From JANWXR01 sp964608265 (GTDB lineage: Bacteria; Chloroflexota; Anaerolineae; Anaerolineales; UBA6663), in assembly GCA_964608265.1 (NCBI GenBank), contig CAZSNP010000001.1, forward strand, positions 88,551 through 152,550: DNA of 64,000 nt, written 5' to 3'. The position numbers and the translations under genes are program-made. How positions within the stretch are numbered: the stretch's first letter is position 1; every line of letters begins with the position of its first letter. This document shows, piece by piece, positions 1 to 8,547 of the stretch. The notes beneath the pieces were generated by a model that was not told the origin of the DNA, made no database searches, and saw nothing but the letters and a program-made list of their open reading frames with translations.

Positions 1-227
1 CGCTCGACCACGCACGCCGGTATCTGGAATTTCACGAGCTCGAGACCGAGTGCGTTGAGAGTGAAGGGCCGGTGGCCACGGCGATTTTGCGGGTCGCGGC
101 GGAGCGCGGCTCGGATTTGATCCTTATGGGTGGCTACGGCGCGCACCCGGTCGTCGAGGTGGTGTTGGGAAGTTCAGTCGATCGTGTGCTGCGCGAGGCG
201 CAGTGCCCGGTGTTGATTTGTCGCTGA
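1..227 (+). CDS. Universal stress protein (UspA family), C-terminal part
   Basis: The reading frame is open from the window edge (first full codon at base 3) to TGA at 225-227 and encodes the last ~74 residues of a UspA-fold protein. The ATP-binding signature G-2x-G-9x-G-S is seen intact in the stretch GGYGAHPVVEVVLGS, followed by the usual ending CPVLICR. In the family this motif binds ATP and the protein is a small cytoplasmic dimer linked to stress survival. The stop is one base before the start of the sensor kinase downstream, so the two genes are probably co-translated. The N-terminus lies outside the window. Confidence 0.9.
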   Translation, partial: LDHARRYLEFHELETECVESEGPVATAILRVAAERGSDLILMGGYGAHPVVEVVLGSSVDRVLREAQCPVLICR

Positions 228-228
228 G

Positions 229-2340
229 ATGCAAACCGCGCTGCAACAACTGCGTGAACTGATCGAGCGCCTGCCGCTCAACGGGCAGACGCCCCTGGCC
301 GTGGGTGAGACCGTGGCCGCATTGCGCCGCCTGCTCGACGATCTACAGCAGGCGGCGGCCACAGGCCAGCAGCGCGAGGGTGATTATGGCGCATTCGTCG
401 AGCAACTGCTGGATGCGGTCTTCATCGCTGATGCGGGCCTCGTTATCACTGAAGTGAACTCGCGCGCCTGCGCCCTGTTCGACGCCACCCGCGCCCAATT
501 GCTCGGCCTCAACCTCCGCGATCTGTTGCTGCCCGAGGATTGGGAGCCGTTCCTCTTTCAACTGGAGAGCGCGCAGACCGGCCTGATCGAGCGGCGCATG
601 GTGCGGCGCGACGGCGAACGCATCGAGGTCGAGATCAGCGCCAAGCGGCTGGCCGACGGGCGGGTGCAGACCATCGTGCGCGACATCACCGAGCGCAAAC
701 TGGTCGAGGCCTCGCGCCGCGAGAACGAGTTGCGTCTGCAGGCCATCGTCGGTTCGCTGGATGAGATCGTATTCGAATTTGACGCCGACGGAACCTACAT
801 CAACCTGTGGGTGACCGGCGGCCAGGCCGGGGCGCCCTCCGCCGAGGCGCTGTTGGGCCGGCGCGTGACGGAGATATGGCCACCCGAAGTCGCCCAGCCC
901 TTGCTCGAAGCGATCCGCCGCGTGCTGTACAGCGGCCAGGCCGAGGTCATTGACTACAGCCTCGACCGGGCCGGGCAGCGACGCTGGTTCTCGGGCCGTA
1001 TCACGCCCTTTCCGGCCACCAATAGTTTCGTCAAAACGGTCTGCATGATCGCTCGTGACGTGACCGCCCAGAAGCAGGCCGACGAGCAACTGGCGCAGAA
1101 CGCGGCTGAGATCGCCGCGCTGTATCGCGCCTCGTTCCGGCTGCTCAGCCCGGCGGTCGATTTGATGAGCACCGCGCGCTCGATCGTCGAAACCATCACG
1201 CGCGAGTTCGACTTCGGCGCGTGCAGCCTGTTGCTGGTGAACGAGGCGGAAGATGCGTTGCAGCGGGTGGCGATGGTCGGCGACTTTGCCTTCGAGGAAA
1301 ACTTCGGGCTGCCGCTGTCGGGCACCGGGCTGACGGTGGCCGCGGTGCGAACCCAGCAGACCGTGTACGCGCCCGATGTGAACGACGACCCGCGCTACTA
1401 TCTCGGCAACCCGCTGACCCGTTCCGAGCTGGCCGTGCCGCTCATCAGCGGCGGGCGCGCCGTCGGGGTGCTCGATCTGCAAAGCCCCGAGCGTGACGCT
1501 TACCCCGAACGCGCGCGGCACTTGATTCAACTGTTCGCCGAGCAGGCCGCGCTGGCGATTGAGAACGCGCAACTCCTGAGCAAGCTGCTCTCGGCGCGGC
1601 AGGAGGCCGAGCGCGCCAATCAGTTCAAGAGTCAGTTCCTCGCCAACACCTCCCACGAGCTGCGCACTCCCCTCTCGGTCATCATCGGCGCGCTGGATAT
1701 GGTGACCAACGGCTACTGCCCGCCCGAAGACCAGCCCCGGATGCTGCAGACCGCCAACAGCGCCTCCCAGCGTTTGCTGCACATCATCAACGACCTGCTC
1801 GACATCGCCAAGATCGAGGCCGGACGACTGGAGTTGGATATCGGCCCGGTGGAGATTCGGTCGCTGCTCGAAGAGGTCTGCGCGATGGTGCGACCGCAGG
1901 CCGGGCGGAAAGGGCTGGAGCTGCACATGCAGTTGCCCGAGTCGCCGCTGCCATTGCTCTGGGCCGACAGCGCGCGCGTGCAACAGATTTTGCTCAACCT
2001 GCTCAACAACGCGGTGAAATTTACGGATGAGGGCCGGGTGACGGTGCAGGCCAACTCCGACGGCGTGCCGCTGTTCATGGCCATCATCGTTCAAGACACC
2101 GGCCTCGGGGTCCCCGCCGAACACCAGCGTGATTTGTTTCGCCCGTTCGTGCAGGCCGGGGGCGGCGCCACCGCGCGCCGCTACGGCGGCACCGGCCTGG
2201 GCCTGAGCATCTCACGCCACCTGGCCGAGTTGATGGGCGGCACGCTGACGTTGTACAGCGAGGGGGCGGGGCGCGGCAGCCAGTTCACCCTGCGGCTGCC
2301 CGTCGCCAAACCGGAACAGCTGCAACGACTGGTCGAGTGA
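229..2340 (+). CDS. PAS-PAS-GAF sensor histidine kinase
   Basis: 703-residue soluble-looking histidine kinase without clear membrane segments. Domain order by sequence: short N-terminal helix, PAS (about 50-165), second PAS (about 170-300), GAF (about 310-450), HisKA with the phospho-acceptor in SHELRTPL (His476), then HATPase_c with N box NLLNNAVKF (Asn593/594), G1 DTGLGVP and G2 GGTGLGLS. The protein stops right after the catalytic domain, so there is no receiver domain, and no response regulator is next to it: it is an orphan or signals to an unlinked partner. ATG is one base after the UspA stop, suggesting coupling to a stress protein. What the PAS/GAF domains sense cannot be read from sequence. 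Confidence 0.92.
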   Translation: MQTALQQLRELIERLPLNGQTPLAVGETVAALRRLLDDLQQAAATGQQREGDYGAFVEQLLDAVFIADAGLVITEVNSRACALFDATRAQLLGLNLRDLLLPEDWEPFLFQLESAQTGLIERRMVRRDGERIEVEISAKRLADGRVQTIVRDITERKLVEASRRENELRLQAIVGSLDEIVFEFDADGTYINLWVTGGQAGAPSAEALLGRRVTEIWPPEVAQPLLEAIRRVLYSGQAEVIDYSLDRAGQRRWFSGRITPFPATNSFVKTVCMIARDVTAQKQADEQLAQNAAEIAALYRASFRLLSPAVDLMSTARSIVETITREFDFGACSLLLVNEAEDALQRVAMVGDFAFEENFGLPLSGTGLTVAAVRTQQTVYAPDVNDDPRYYLGNPLTRSELAVPLISGGRAVGVLDLQSPERDAYPERARHLIQLFAEQAALAIENAQLLSKLLSARQEAERANQFKSQFLANTSHELRTPLSVIIGALDMVTNGYCPPEDQPRMLQTANSASQRLLHIINDLLDIAKIEAGRLELDIGPVEIRSLLEEVCAMVRPQAGRKGLELHMQLPESPLPLLWADSARVQQILLNLLNNAVKFTDEGRVTVQANSDGVPLFMAIIVQDTGLGVPAEHQRDLFRPFVQAGGGATARRYGGTGLGLSISRHLAELMGGTLTLYSEGAGRGSQFTLRLPVAKPEQLQRLVE

Positions 2341-2347
2341 ACGATCA

Positions 2348-2370
2348 CCGGACAGGCCAAGCCTGTCCGG
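2348..2370. terminator. Perfect hairpin between convergent genes
   Basis: A perfect 10-bp inverted repeat (CCGGACAGGC / GCCTGTCCGG) with a 3-base loop lies just after the kinase stop and before the 3' end of the opposing peptidase gene. No T-run follows on either side. It probably acts as a two-way terminator or 3' end stabiliser; this is inferred from position and structure only. Confidence 0.6.
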
Positions 2371-2377
2371 CGTCCGT

Positions 2378-3613
2378 TTAACGCCGGATGAGGGGCAGGT
2401 AGAGGCGGTTCGAGCCGGAGGCGCCTGGCGGGCGGGTGGCCGTGCGGGTCGGCGTGGGCAGCGTGGCCGTCATCGTCGGTGTGCTGGTCGGTTGTGTGCC
2501 GGTGACGGTGGGCGTGGCGGTGGCGGCCGGGGTGACGGTGCCTGGCGGCGCGAGCAGCAGATAGCGACTATTGGCCGCGTTCCATTGGGTGTCGAGGTAG
2601 GTGCCGCTGCCCGGGCTGGTGTGATAGTAGTCGTCGTGATTGCAGTCGAAGCGCGCGTTGTGTGAGGTCTGCGGGCAGCGGATGACCATCGTCGGATAGT
2701 TGGGCGCGTCCGAGTAGCACATCACATCATACTCATCCACACAATGCCCGGCGCCGCTGGTGTTGGGCGCGCTGCGCTGAACCCCGCCGAGGTTGTGCAT
2801 CAACTCATGCGCGGCGGTGCTGCCGTTCCAGCAGCCGCTATCCACCCGGGCATACGATGGGCCGCCGTTGTTGTTGTTCGTGCTCCCCGGGCGGTCATCG
2901 TAATAGATGTTCCCAATCCCACACAACACGCTGGCGTCCATGAAGATCAGATACTTGCGGTCGGCCCGGTTGTGGCCGAGCGCCCGCAGCTCGCTGAGGG
3001 TGTTGCTGAAGTTGTCGTCGCCGGTGGTGGAGAGGGTGAGGTTGAGGATGACCGGCTCGCACGCGCCATCGTGCACCCAGCGCATCTTGCGCCAGCCGCC
3101 GGTCTCGGCGGCGCTTTGCTCGAAGATCGTATCCACATCTCGTACCCAGTTGCGGAACGAAGCCGCGTATTGAGCGAAGCGATCGGCGCGGTCGGCGGCG
3201 CGCGCGTACAGCGCCTGCACGCGGTACCCGCTCACGCCGTCGCCGTCGCACTGCACGGCCTGCGCCCCGACATCCAGCGCCTCGGCCCCAAGCGGCGGCG
3301 CCGACTCGAAGACGTTGACACCGGGCGGGGCCTCATCCGGACCGTGCGTGCAGTAATCGGTGCCGGCGATCTGAAAAGCACCGAGGCATGGCCCGCTCTG
3401 CGCGGCGATCAGGCCTTCATACACCAGGCCGCGCTCCGGGCGGCTCATCGGCATAGCGATTGGGACAAACGGGAATGGGGCGGGGGTGGCGGTGCGCGAC
3501 GCCTGCGCGCTGGCCGCCGGCGAGCGGAGCCATCCGGCGCTGGCCAACAGCAACGCCAGGATACCAAGCGTAACCCCCAGGTGCAGGCCGTGACTTCGAT
3601 TCTGTCTCTGCAT
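2378..3613 (-). CDS. Secreted zinc metallopeptidase-like protein with Thr/Pro stalk
   Basis: About 411 residues. An N-terminal signal peptide (hydrophobic stretch LGILALLLASAGW, likely cleavage after ASA) is followed by an extracellular domain carrying HELMHNLGGVQ and, some 20 residues on, DVMCYSD. This resembles a metzincin-type zinc site (HExxHxxG plus Met-turn), but the usual third ligand position holds Gln; a His in GHCVDE may substitute. Six or more Cys suggest disulfides. The last ~55 residues are a Thr/Pro-rich stalk (TPTVTGTQPTSTPT) ending in LYLPLIRR, a tail I associate with exported Chloroflexota proteins. The second Met (3611-3613) gives the better signal peptide; an upstream ATG at 3643 is also open. 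Substrate unknown. Confidence 0.72.
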   Translation of the reverse strand: MQRQNRSHGLHLGVTLGILALLLASAGWLRSPAASAQASRTATPAPFPFVPIAMPMSRPERGLVYEGLIAAQSGPCLGAFQIAGTDYCTHGPDEAPPGVNVFESAPPLGAEALDVGAQAVQCDGDGVSGYRVQALYARAADRADRFAQYAASFRNWVRDVDTIFEQSAAETGGWRKMRWVHDGACEPVILNLTLSTTGDDNFSNTLSELRALGHNRADRKYLIFMDASVLCGIGNIYYDDRPGSTNNNNGGPSYARVDSGCWNGSTAAHELMHNLGGVQRSAPNTSGAGHCVDEYDVMCYSDAPNYPTMVIRCPQTSHNARFDCNHDDYYHTSPGSGTYLDTQWNAANSRYLLLAPPGTVTPAATATPTVTGTQPTSTPTMTATLPTPTRTATRPPGASGSNRLYLPLIRR

Positions 3614-3798
3614 GCCGCAATCTACCCGGCGCGCGGCCTGCATGGGTGAAGGGCACAGACTGCGCTGTGACCGTTATAGCAAATCGCGCACGGCACAACC
3701 GCAAAGGGGTGGGGAAACTTGCGTGAAGGTTGGGTGAAGCCCGCCGCCGTCACGCCGCCAGCGGGATCACGAAAAACAGGATGGCGCAGAAGTGACAG

Positions 3799-3898
3799 NN
3801 NNNNNNNNNNNNNNNNNNNNNNNNNNNNNNNNNNNNNNNNNNNNNNNNNNNNNNNNNNNNNNNNNNNNNNNNNNNNNNNNNNNNNNNNNNNNNNNNNN
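3799..3898. other. Assembly gap of 100 N with 55-bp identical flanks
   Basis: The 55 bases before the gap (3744-3798) are identical to the 55 bases after it (3899-3953). The simplest reading is that two contigs overlap by one 55-mer and should be merged, which would remove 155 bases. The duplicated piece encodes the C-terminal end of the hemolysin III-like remnant. Confidence 0.9.
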
Positions 3899-3904
3899 CC
3901 GCCG

Positions 3905-4111
3905 TCACGCCGCCAGCGGGATCACGAAAAACAGGATGGCGCAGAAGTGACAGATCGTCCCCAGCGCGCTGGCGAATGCCGCCAGCACCGCCAGGCCGGC
4001 GATTGACAGCACGAGGCCGAGGCCGTGAGTCAGGCTGTTGGCGATCTCCTCGCCGAGGGTGTAGCGGGGCGCAGCCAGGGGCGACTTCAATGCGTTGTCT
4101 CCGAGCTTCAC
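3905..4111 (-). pseudogene. Hemolysin III family remnant (internal deletion)
   Basis: 68 codons from a GTG start. The N-terminal part (TLGEEIANSLTHGLGLVLS) matches the start of HlyIII/YqfA-type membrane proteins, and the last part (LGTICHFCAILFFVIPLA) resembles their last transmembrane helix, which carries the conserved CHF. Family members are about 200-220 residues with seven helices; here the first and last helices appear joined, about 130-150 residues missing. The break lies beside an assembly gap, so either the gene is truly deleted or the assembly skipped its middle. It starts one base after the stop of the phosphatase-family gene on the same strand. Confidence 0.6.
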
Positions 4112-4112
4112 T

Positions 4113-5591
4113 CTACCAACCCATCACCGCGCTGACCGCCGGCGCCATGTCAACCAGACCGGCGCGACGGTTGCCTTCGTCCCGGCAGCGTTGCGCGACA
4201 ACGGCCTCAACGGTTTGGCGCATCAGCGCAAGCTGGTGCGGCGTCGCACCCTGCCAGCCCAGCGACAGCACGCATTCCGACTCCTCAGGATGCAGCCCGC
4301 CGTGCATTCCCTTAAGTGGCGGACTGAAGTAATAACCGCCCGCGTAATTCGACATCAGCACAACGTCCCCGCTCACCGGCGAAGCCAGATGGCGCAGACG
4401 GTTGACGGCATCCACCGTGATGATGTCGGGATGGGCTGCGAGGTGGTCGGGGATGGCGATCAGGTCGCCGGCGGGGGTCAGCGCGCGGTAGTCGGCCTCC
4501 CATCCCTCGTGCTCCACATCGCGGAGCAGGATCATCGCCAGCGAGTCGCGCAATGTGTCGGCATAGCGTCCGGTGCGATTCGCCTCGGCGAAGGCGCGCG
4601 CCACCGGCAAGACATCCTCGCCCAGGCGCGGCGGGTCGGCCCAGTGCCCGGCGCGGTGTTGAACGTAGACATGCGCCAGGCCGCCGTTGCTCGCCACGAC
4701 CGCATCGCAGTTCGGGTCCTCGCCGGGCAGGTCATGCACGTCGAGGCCGAGGGCATCGAAGAGGTAACCCATCTCACGGTCGAAGGGGAAGCTGAGGCGC
4801 AGGGCGTGCTGCTCGTCATCGGGCGTGGCCAATTGCCCGTGATCGGAGAGCACAACGCACAGCGCGCCGGCCAGCAGCCCGTGCGCCTCGAGGTGTTGCG
4901 TCAATTGCGCAACCTGACCGTCCACCACGCGCGTGAGATAGTCGAACTGCACGCCCGGCCCATCCACATGCGACTCGTGATCGAGGCCCATGAAGTAGGC
5001 TGTGAGCACCTCGGGCCGCGGGCCGCTGCGCAGGTGCGCGCCGATGGCGTCGATCATCAACGCGTCGAACTCGGCGGAGGAGAGCTTGAGCCACCAGCCG
5101 CCCTTGAAAAAACGCGCCAGGTGCAGGACGTCGGGCCGCAGCCAATGCGTCGCTCCGCGGGCGATCATGTTGTGCGCGACGGTCGAGGTCAATCCCCGCG
5201 CCGTGGCCCGCTCGTACAGCGTCTTCACGTCAGCCGCCAGCACAGTATTGGCCAGGCCCTCGCCCGTGAACACCCGCACCGCATCGTCCACCGCCAGCGT
5301 ATCGCCGACGTCGAAGGCGTAGAAGCGCGGCACGCCCTGGCTGTGGCGACCGAACCGGTCGAAGAACTGGTTGCCCATCACGCCATGCTCTTCGGGGTGG
5401 GCGCCGGTGAAGATCGAAGCCTGGCAGCAGAACGTGATGGAGGGGGCGTTGCTCACCGGCGCGAGATGCAGGCCGTCGCCGATGAACCGCGCCAGCGCGG
5501 GCGCCTTGCCTTCCGCGAGCGCACGCAGAAAGACATCGCGCCGCAATCCATCGATATCGAGGACGATCAGTCGGGCAGGGGGCCGGCTCAT
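4113..5591 (-). CDS. Alkaline phosphatase-superfamily protein (phosphodiesterase/nucleotide pyrophosphatase type)
   Basis: About 492 residues. The N-terminal LIVLDIDGLRRD supplies the first metal-binding acidic residues typical of type I phosphodiesterase/nucleotide pyrophosphatases, followed by a candidate nucleophile region NAPSITFCCQASIFTG and, later, the metal-site motif LSDHGQL and a second His-rich stretch GLDHESHVDG. These enzymes hydrolyse phosphodiester or sulfate esters with two metals. No signal peptide is seen, so a cytoplasmic role is likely. The start at 5591 is preferred because an upstream in-frame ATG at 5630 would run across the divergent promoter and into the neighbouring gene; the TATAAT lies 7 bases before the chosen ATG. 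Substrate is unknown. Confidence 0.82.
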   Translation of the reverse strand: MSRPPARLIVLDIDGLRRDVFLRALAEGKAPALARFIGDGLHLAPVSNAPSITFCCQASIFTGAHPEEHGVMGNQFFDRFGRHSQGVPRFYAFDVGDTLAVDDAVRVFTGEGLANTVLAADVKTLYERATARGLTSTVAHNMIARGATHWLRPDVLHLARFFKGGWWLKLSSAEFDALMIDAIGAHLRSGPRPEVLTAYFMGLDHESHVDGPGVQFDYLTRVVDGQVAQLTQHLEAHGLLAGALCVVLSDHGQLATPDDEQHALRLSFPFDREMGYLFDALGLDVHDLPGEDPNCDAVVASNGGLAHVYVQHRAGHWADPPRLGEDVLPVARAFAEANRTGRYADTLRDSLAMILLRDVEHEGWEADYRALTPAGDLIAIPDHLAAHPDIITVDAVNRLRHLASPVSGDVVLMSNYAGGYYFSPPLKGMHGGLHPEESECVLSLGWQGATPHQLALMRQTVEAVVAQRCRDEGNRRAGLVDMAPAVSAVMGW

Positions 5592-5598
5592 GGTGAGG

Positions 5599-5606
5599 AT
5601 TATAAT
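5599..5606. promoter_or_regulatory. Palindromic -10 box shared by two divergent genes
   Basis: The octamer ATTATAAT is its own reverse complement, so it offers a perfect TATAAT on both strands. On the minus strand it ends 7 bases before the ATG at 5591; on the plus strand it ends 11 bases before the ATG at 5618. No convincing -35 hexamer is seen in either direction. Confidence 0.65.
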
Positions 5607-5617
5607 GCCGTCACCCG

Positions 5618-6631
5618 ATGCGTGCTTCAAATCTGATTGAACCGATCCTCATCACCGGGGCGACCGGCTTCATTGGCCGATGGCTGGTGCGGCGCTTGCT
5701 GGCCGAGCGCTGTTTCGTGCGCGCCTTCGTCCTGCCGGGCGAGGCCGTGCCGGACGAATGGGCCGTGCCCGTCGAGGTCGTGCGCGGGGATGTGACCGAC
5801 GCGGCCTCGGTGGCGCGGGCCGTGAACGAGGCGCGAACGATTTTCCACCTGGCCGCCATCGTCGGCGATGCCGGCAACGAGGCGCAACATCAACGGGTGA
5901 CGGTGGGCGGCACGGGGAATGTGTTGCGCGCCGCCGATCCGCGCGCCCGCATCGTCCTCACTTCGAGCCTGGTCGTGTACGGAGATCGGCTGGGTCTGGA
6001 TGTGTGCGCCGAGGATCACGCCTTTGGCCGCGCCCTTGGCCGTTACAGCCGGGCCAAGCAGGCGCAGGAACGTCTGGCGTGGCAACTGGCCGAGGCGCGT
6101 GGCTTGCCGTTGAGCGTGGTGCGTCCGGCCAACGTCTTTGGCCCGGGCGTGTGCCCGTGGGTGACGGGCATCATCACGCAAATGAGCACGCGCCTGCCGG
6201 CCCTCATCGATGACGGTAATTACAACGCCGGCCTGACGTACGTCGAGAACCTCGTTGACCTCCTCATCCTGGCAGCGGAGCATCCGGCTGCAGTCGGGCG
6301 GGTGTACAACGGGTGTGACGGGTGGGAGGTGACGTGGAAACAGTACGTCACCGACATCGCGCGCCTGGCCGGCACACCGCCGCCGTGGTCGTTGCCGCGC
6401 CGCGCGGCGTTCGCCGTCGCCGAGGCGTGCGAGGCGCTGTGGTATGGCTTGTCGTTGCCGGGCCGCCCGCCGGTGAGTCACGAAGCCGTCAACCTCGCCG
6501 GCGCGCACCACCGCCTCCCGGCCGACCGCGCCCGCACCGAACTGGGCCACTCGCCGCGCGTGTCGTATGCCGAGGCGATGCAGCACATCGCTGCTTATCT
6601 CTCGCAAAGCACGCCAAGAACGCCAGGATAA
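5618..6631 (+). CDS. NAD-dependent epimerase/dehydratase (extended SDR)
   Basis: 337 residues. Rossmann signature TGATGFIG (residues 13-20) and the catalytic YSRAK (Y-x3-K) motif preceded by LTSSLVVYGD identify an extended short-chain dehydrogenase. The family acts on nucleotide sugars, sterols or related substrates; RPANVFGPG is the substrate-side motif common to all. No sugar-specific motif is decisive. The gene is divergent from the phosphatase-family gene and followed at 40 bases by the CYTH protein. The last codons (SQSTPRTPG) lie in a short inverted repeat (about 6600-6660) similar to other intergenic palindromes here, so the natural C-terminus may have been altered. Confidence 0.88.
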   Translation: MRASNLIEPILITGATGFIGRWLVRRLLAERCFVRAFVLPGEAVPDEWAVPVEVVRGDVTDAASVARAVNEARTIFHLAAIVGDAGNEAQHQRVTVGGTGNVLRAADPRARIVLTSSLVVYGDRLGLDVCAEDHAFGRALGRYSRAKQAQERLAWQLAEARGLPLSVVRPANVFGPGVCPWVTGIITQMSTRLPALIDDGNYNAGLTYVENLVDLLILAAEHPAAVGRVYNGCDGWEVTWKQYVTDIARLAGTPPPWSLPRRAAFAVAEACEALWYGLSLPGRPPVSHEAVNLAGAHHRLPADRARTELGHSPRVSYAEAMQHIAAYLSQSTPRTPG

Positions 6632-6670
6632 TGCCTTTGCGTGCATTGCGAGCCTGGCGAGAGCAGACAC

Positions 6671-7141
6671 ATGGGCACTGAGATTGAGCGCAAGTATCTG
6701 GTGGTGGGTGAGGGCTGGCGCGCGGGCGCGGTGGGCGTCCGCTACCGGCAGGGCTACCTCTCCACCGAGGCGCGGGCCACCATCCGGGTGCGGCTGGCGG
6801 GCGAGGAGGCGTTCCTCACGATCAAAGGCCCGCGCGTCGGGATCGGCCGCCCGGAGTTCGAATATCCGCTGCCACCCGCCGACGCGGCCTACCTGCTCGA
6901 TCACCTCTGCCGTAAGCCCCTCATCGAGAAGGTGCGCTATCGCGTGCCGCATGCCGGGCGGGTGTGGGAGGTGGATGAATTTCTGGCCGAGAGCGACGGC
7001 CTGCTGATTGCCGAAGTGGAACTGGACGATGAGACCCAGCCGGTAGCCTTACCCGATTGGGTTGGCCCGGAAGTCTCCACCGATCTGCGCTACACCAACG
7101 CCTACCTCGTCGATCACCCGTACAACACCTGGCGCGATTGA
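6671..7141 (+). CDS. CYTH-domain protein (triphosphate tunnel metalloenzyme)
   Basis: 156 residues beginning MGTEIERKYLV, the ExExK signature of CYTH proteins. Further alternating charged strands (TIRVRL, FLTIKG, EFEYPLP, KVRYRV, WEVDEF, AEVEL) form the eight-stranded tunnel. Family members hydrolyse inorganic triphosphate or nucleoside triphosphates with Mg2+ or Mn2+; small bacterial ones of this length are commonly tripolyphosphatases. An in-frame start 30 bases upstream exists, but the conserved motif starts at the chosen ATG. It probably shares a transcript with the epimerase. Confidence 0.88.
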   Translation: MGTEIERKYLVVGEGWRAGAVGVRYRQGYLSTEARATIRVRLAGEEAFLTIKGPRVGIGRPEFEYPLPPADAAYLLDHLCRKPLIEKVRYRVPHAGRVWEVDEFLAESDGLLIAEVELDDETQPVALPDWVGPEVSTDLRYTNAYLVDHPYNTWRD

Positions 7142-7175
7142 GATAAAGATCAAGCGAAAATGATGCTATCGAGCG

Positions 7176-7204
7176 TTGACCCGGCGTAGTGGCTCTGCTA
7201 TTAT
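7176..7204 (+). promoter_or_regulatory. Sigma-70-type promoter of yvcK
   Basis: TTGACC (7176-7181), a 17-base spacer and TATTAT (7199-7204) form the best-matching promoter in the window. The start codon at 7220 lies 15 bases after the -10, so the expected leader is under ten bases. It should drive yvcK and possibly gap and pgk. Confidence 0.6.
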
Positions 7205-7219
7205 CGTCGCGGTTTAGCC

Positions 7220-8494
7220 GTGTTCGACAAAACACTACAGTGGATGCGCGAGCAACTGCGATGGCTGGTGCCCGGGATGGGCGTCAAGCGCTGGATGCTG
7301 TTGATGTTGCTCGGCACGACGTTCGTGGGGTTGGCGGCGGCCTACGGCCTGCTTCAACTCTTTCGCGATACGCCGGCGCCGGCCTCGCCCGGCCTGTTGG
7401 GCAGCCTCGCCATCGGCGCGGGCGGGCTGGCCCTGACGCTGCTGGCCATCGCGCGGATGAACCGCGCCGTGCTCGAACCGTTTCTGCGTCCGGGGCAAAG
7501 CATCGCGGAGGTGGTCGGGCAGCACCGGCGGCGCGAACGAGGCCCGAAGGTCGTGGCCATCGGCGGCGGCACCGGGCTGGCGACGTTGCTGCGCGGTCTG
7601 AAGGTGTACACCCATAACCTCACCGCCATCGTCACGGTGGCGGATGATGGCGGCTCGTCGGGCCGGCTGCGCGAGACGCTGGGTGTGTTGCCGCCGGGCG
7701 ACTTCCGCAACTGCATCGCCGCCCTGGCCGACGATGAAGCCCTGACGACGCAGCTGTTTCAGTACCGCTTCGGCGGCGCGGCCGATGTCGGCGGGCACGC
7801 CTTCGGCAACCTCTTCATCACCGCCATGGCCGAGGTCGCCGGCAGCTTCGAGAGCGGCCTGCTTGAGTCGAGCAAGGTGTTGAACATTCGCGGGCGCGTC
7901 GTCCCCTCCACGCTCAGCGATGTGACGTTGATGGGTGAGCTGGCCGGCGAGGGGTCGGGGTTGAACGTGGTGGCCGGTGAGTCCGCCATCACCAGGGTGC
8001 CCGGCGCCATCCGGCGCGTGTACCTGCGGCCCGAGGATGCGCCGGCCTATCCGGGCGCCATCCGTGCTCTGCTCGAGGCAGACTTGATCGTGCTCGGGCC
8101 GGGCAGCCTGTACACCAGCCTGTTGCCCAATCTGCTGGTGAGTGATCTGGCGGCGGCGATCCGCGCCAGCGCGGCGCTCAGGGTGTATGTGTGCAACACC
8201 GCCACCCAACCGGGCGAGACCGAGGGCTACTCGGTGCTCGATCATGTGCAGGCCATTGAGCGGCACACCGAGCCGGGATTGTTCCCCGTCGTGCTGGCGA
8301 ACACGGCGCAGCGCGGCACGCTCTTGCCCACGCTCACCTGGGTGAGCGCCGATGCGCCCGTGAACGGGGCGCGCCACCTGGCCGGCGCGGATTTGATTGA
8401 CGACGAGCGCCCATGGCGGCACGACTCGCACAAGTTGGCTCTGGCGCTCATGAGCTTGTTAGACACTACGCAACCCGCGATCCGCCGTTCGTAA
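7220..8494 (+). CDS. yvcK: YvcK/CofD-like gluconeogenesis factor
   Basis: 424 residues from a GTG start. Two transmembrane segments (about 28-50 and 57-80) precede a CofD/YvcK domain with VVAIGGGTGLATLLRGLK, TVADDGGSSGRLR and PPGDFRNC, the nucleotide-sugar binding loops of the family. In Firmicutes and actinobacteria YvcK binds UDP-GlcNAc and is needed for growth on gluconeogenic carbon and for cell wall synthesis. The membrane-anchored N-terminus is an addition to the short soluble B. subtilis form. It is immediately upstream of gap and pgk, matching its metabolic role, and lies near a PknB-type kinase gene. Confidence 0.92.
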   Translation: MFDKTLQWMREQLRWLVPGMGVKRWMLLMLLGTTFVGLAAAYGLLQLFRDTPAPASPGLLGSLAIGAGGLALTLLAIARMNRAVLEPFLRPGQSIAEVVGQHRRRERGPKVVAIGGGTGLATLLRGLKVYTHNLTAIVTVADDGGSSGRLRETLGVLPPGDFRNCIAALADDEALTTQLFQYRFGGAADVGGHAFGNLFITAMAEVAGSFESGLLESSKVLNIRGRVVPSTLSDVTLMGELAGEGSGLNVVAGESAITRVPGAIRRVYLRPEDAPAYPGAIRALLEADLIVLGPGSLYTSLLPNLLVSDLAAAIRASAALRVYVCNTATQPGETEGYSVLDHVQAIERHTEPGLFPVVLANTAQRGTLLPTLTWVSADAPVNGARHLAGADLIDDERPWRHDSHKLALALMSLLDTTQPAIRRS

Positions 8495-8547
8495 TCCGGA
8501 CTGCGTCTCGCGAAATCCATCCCGTCCTCACTTCAAAGGAGCTTCAC

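Noticed and set aside
343..2124. Long open frame antisense to the PAS/GAF kinase
   Set aside because: No recognisable domain, Arg/Gln/His-rich composition typical of the complement of GC-rich coding DNA, while the plus strand carries complete kinase motifs.
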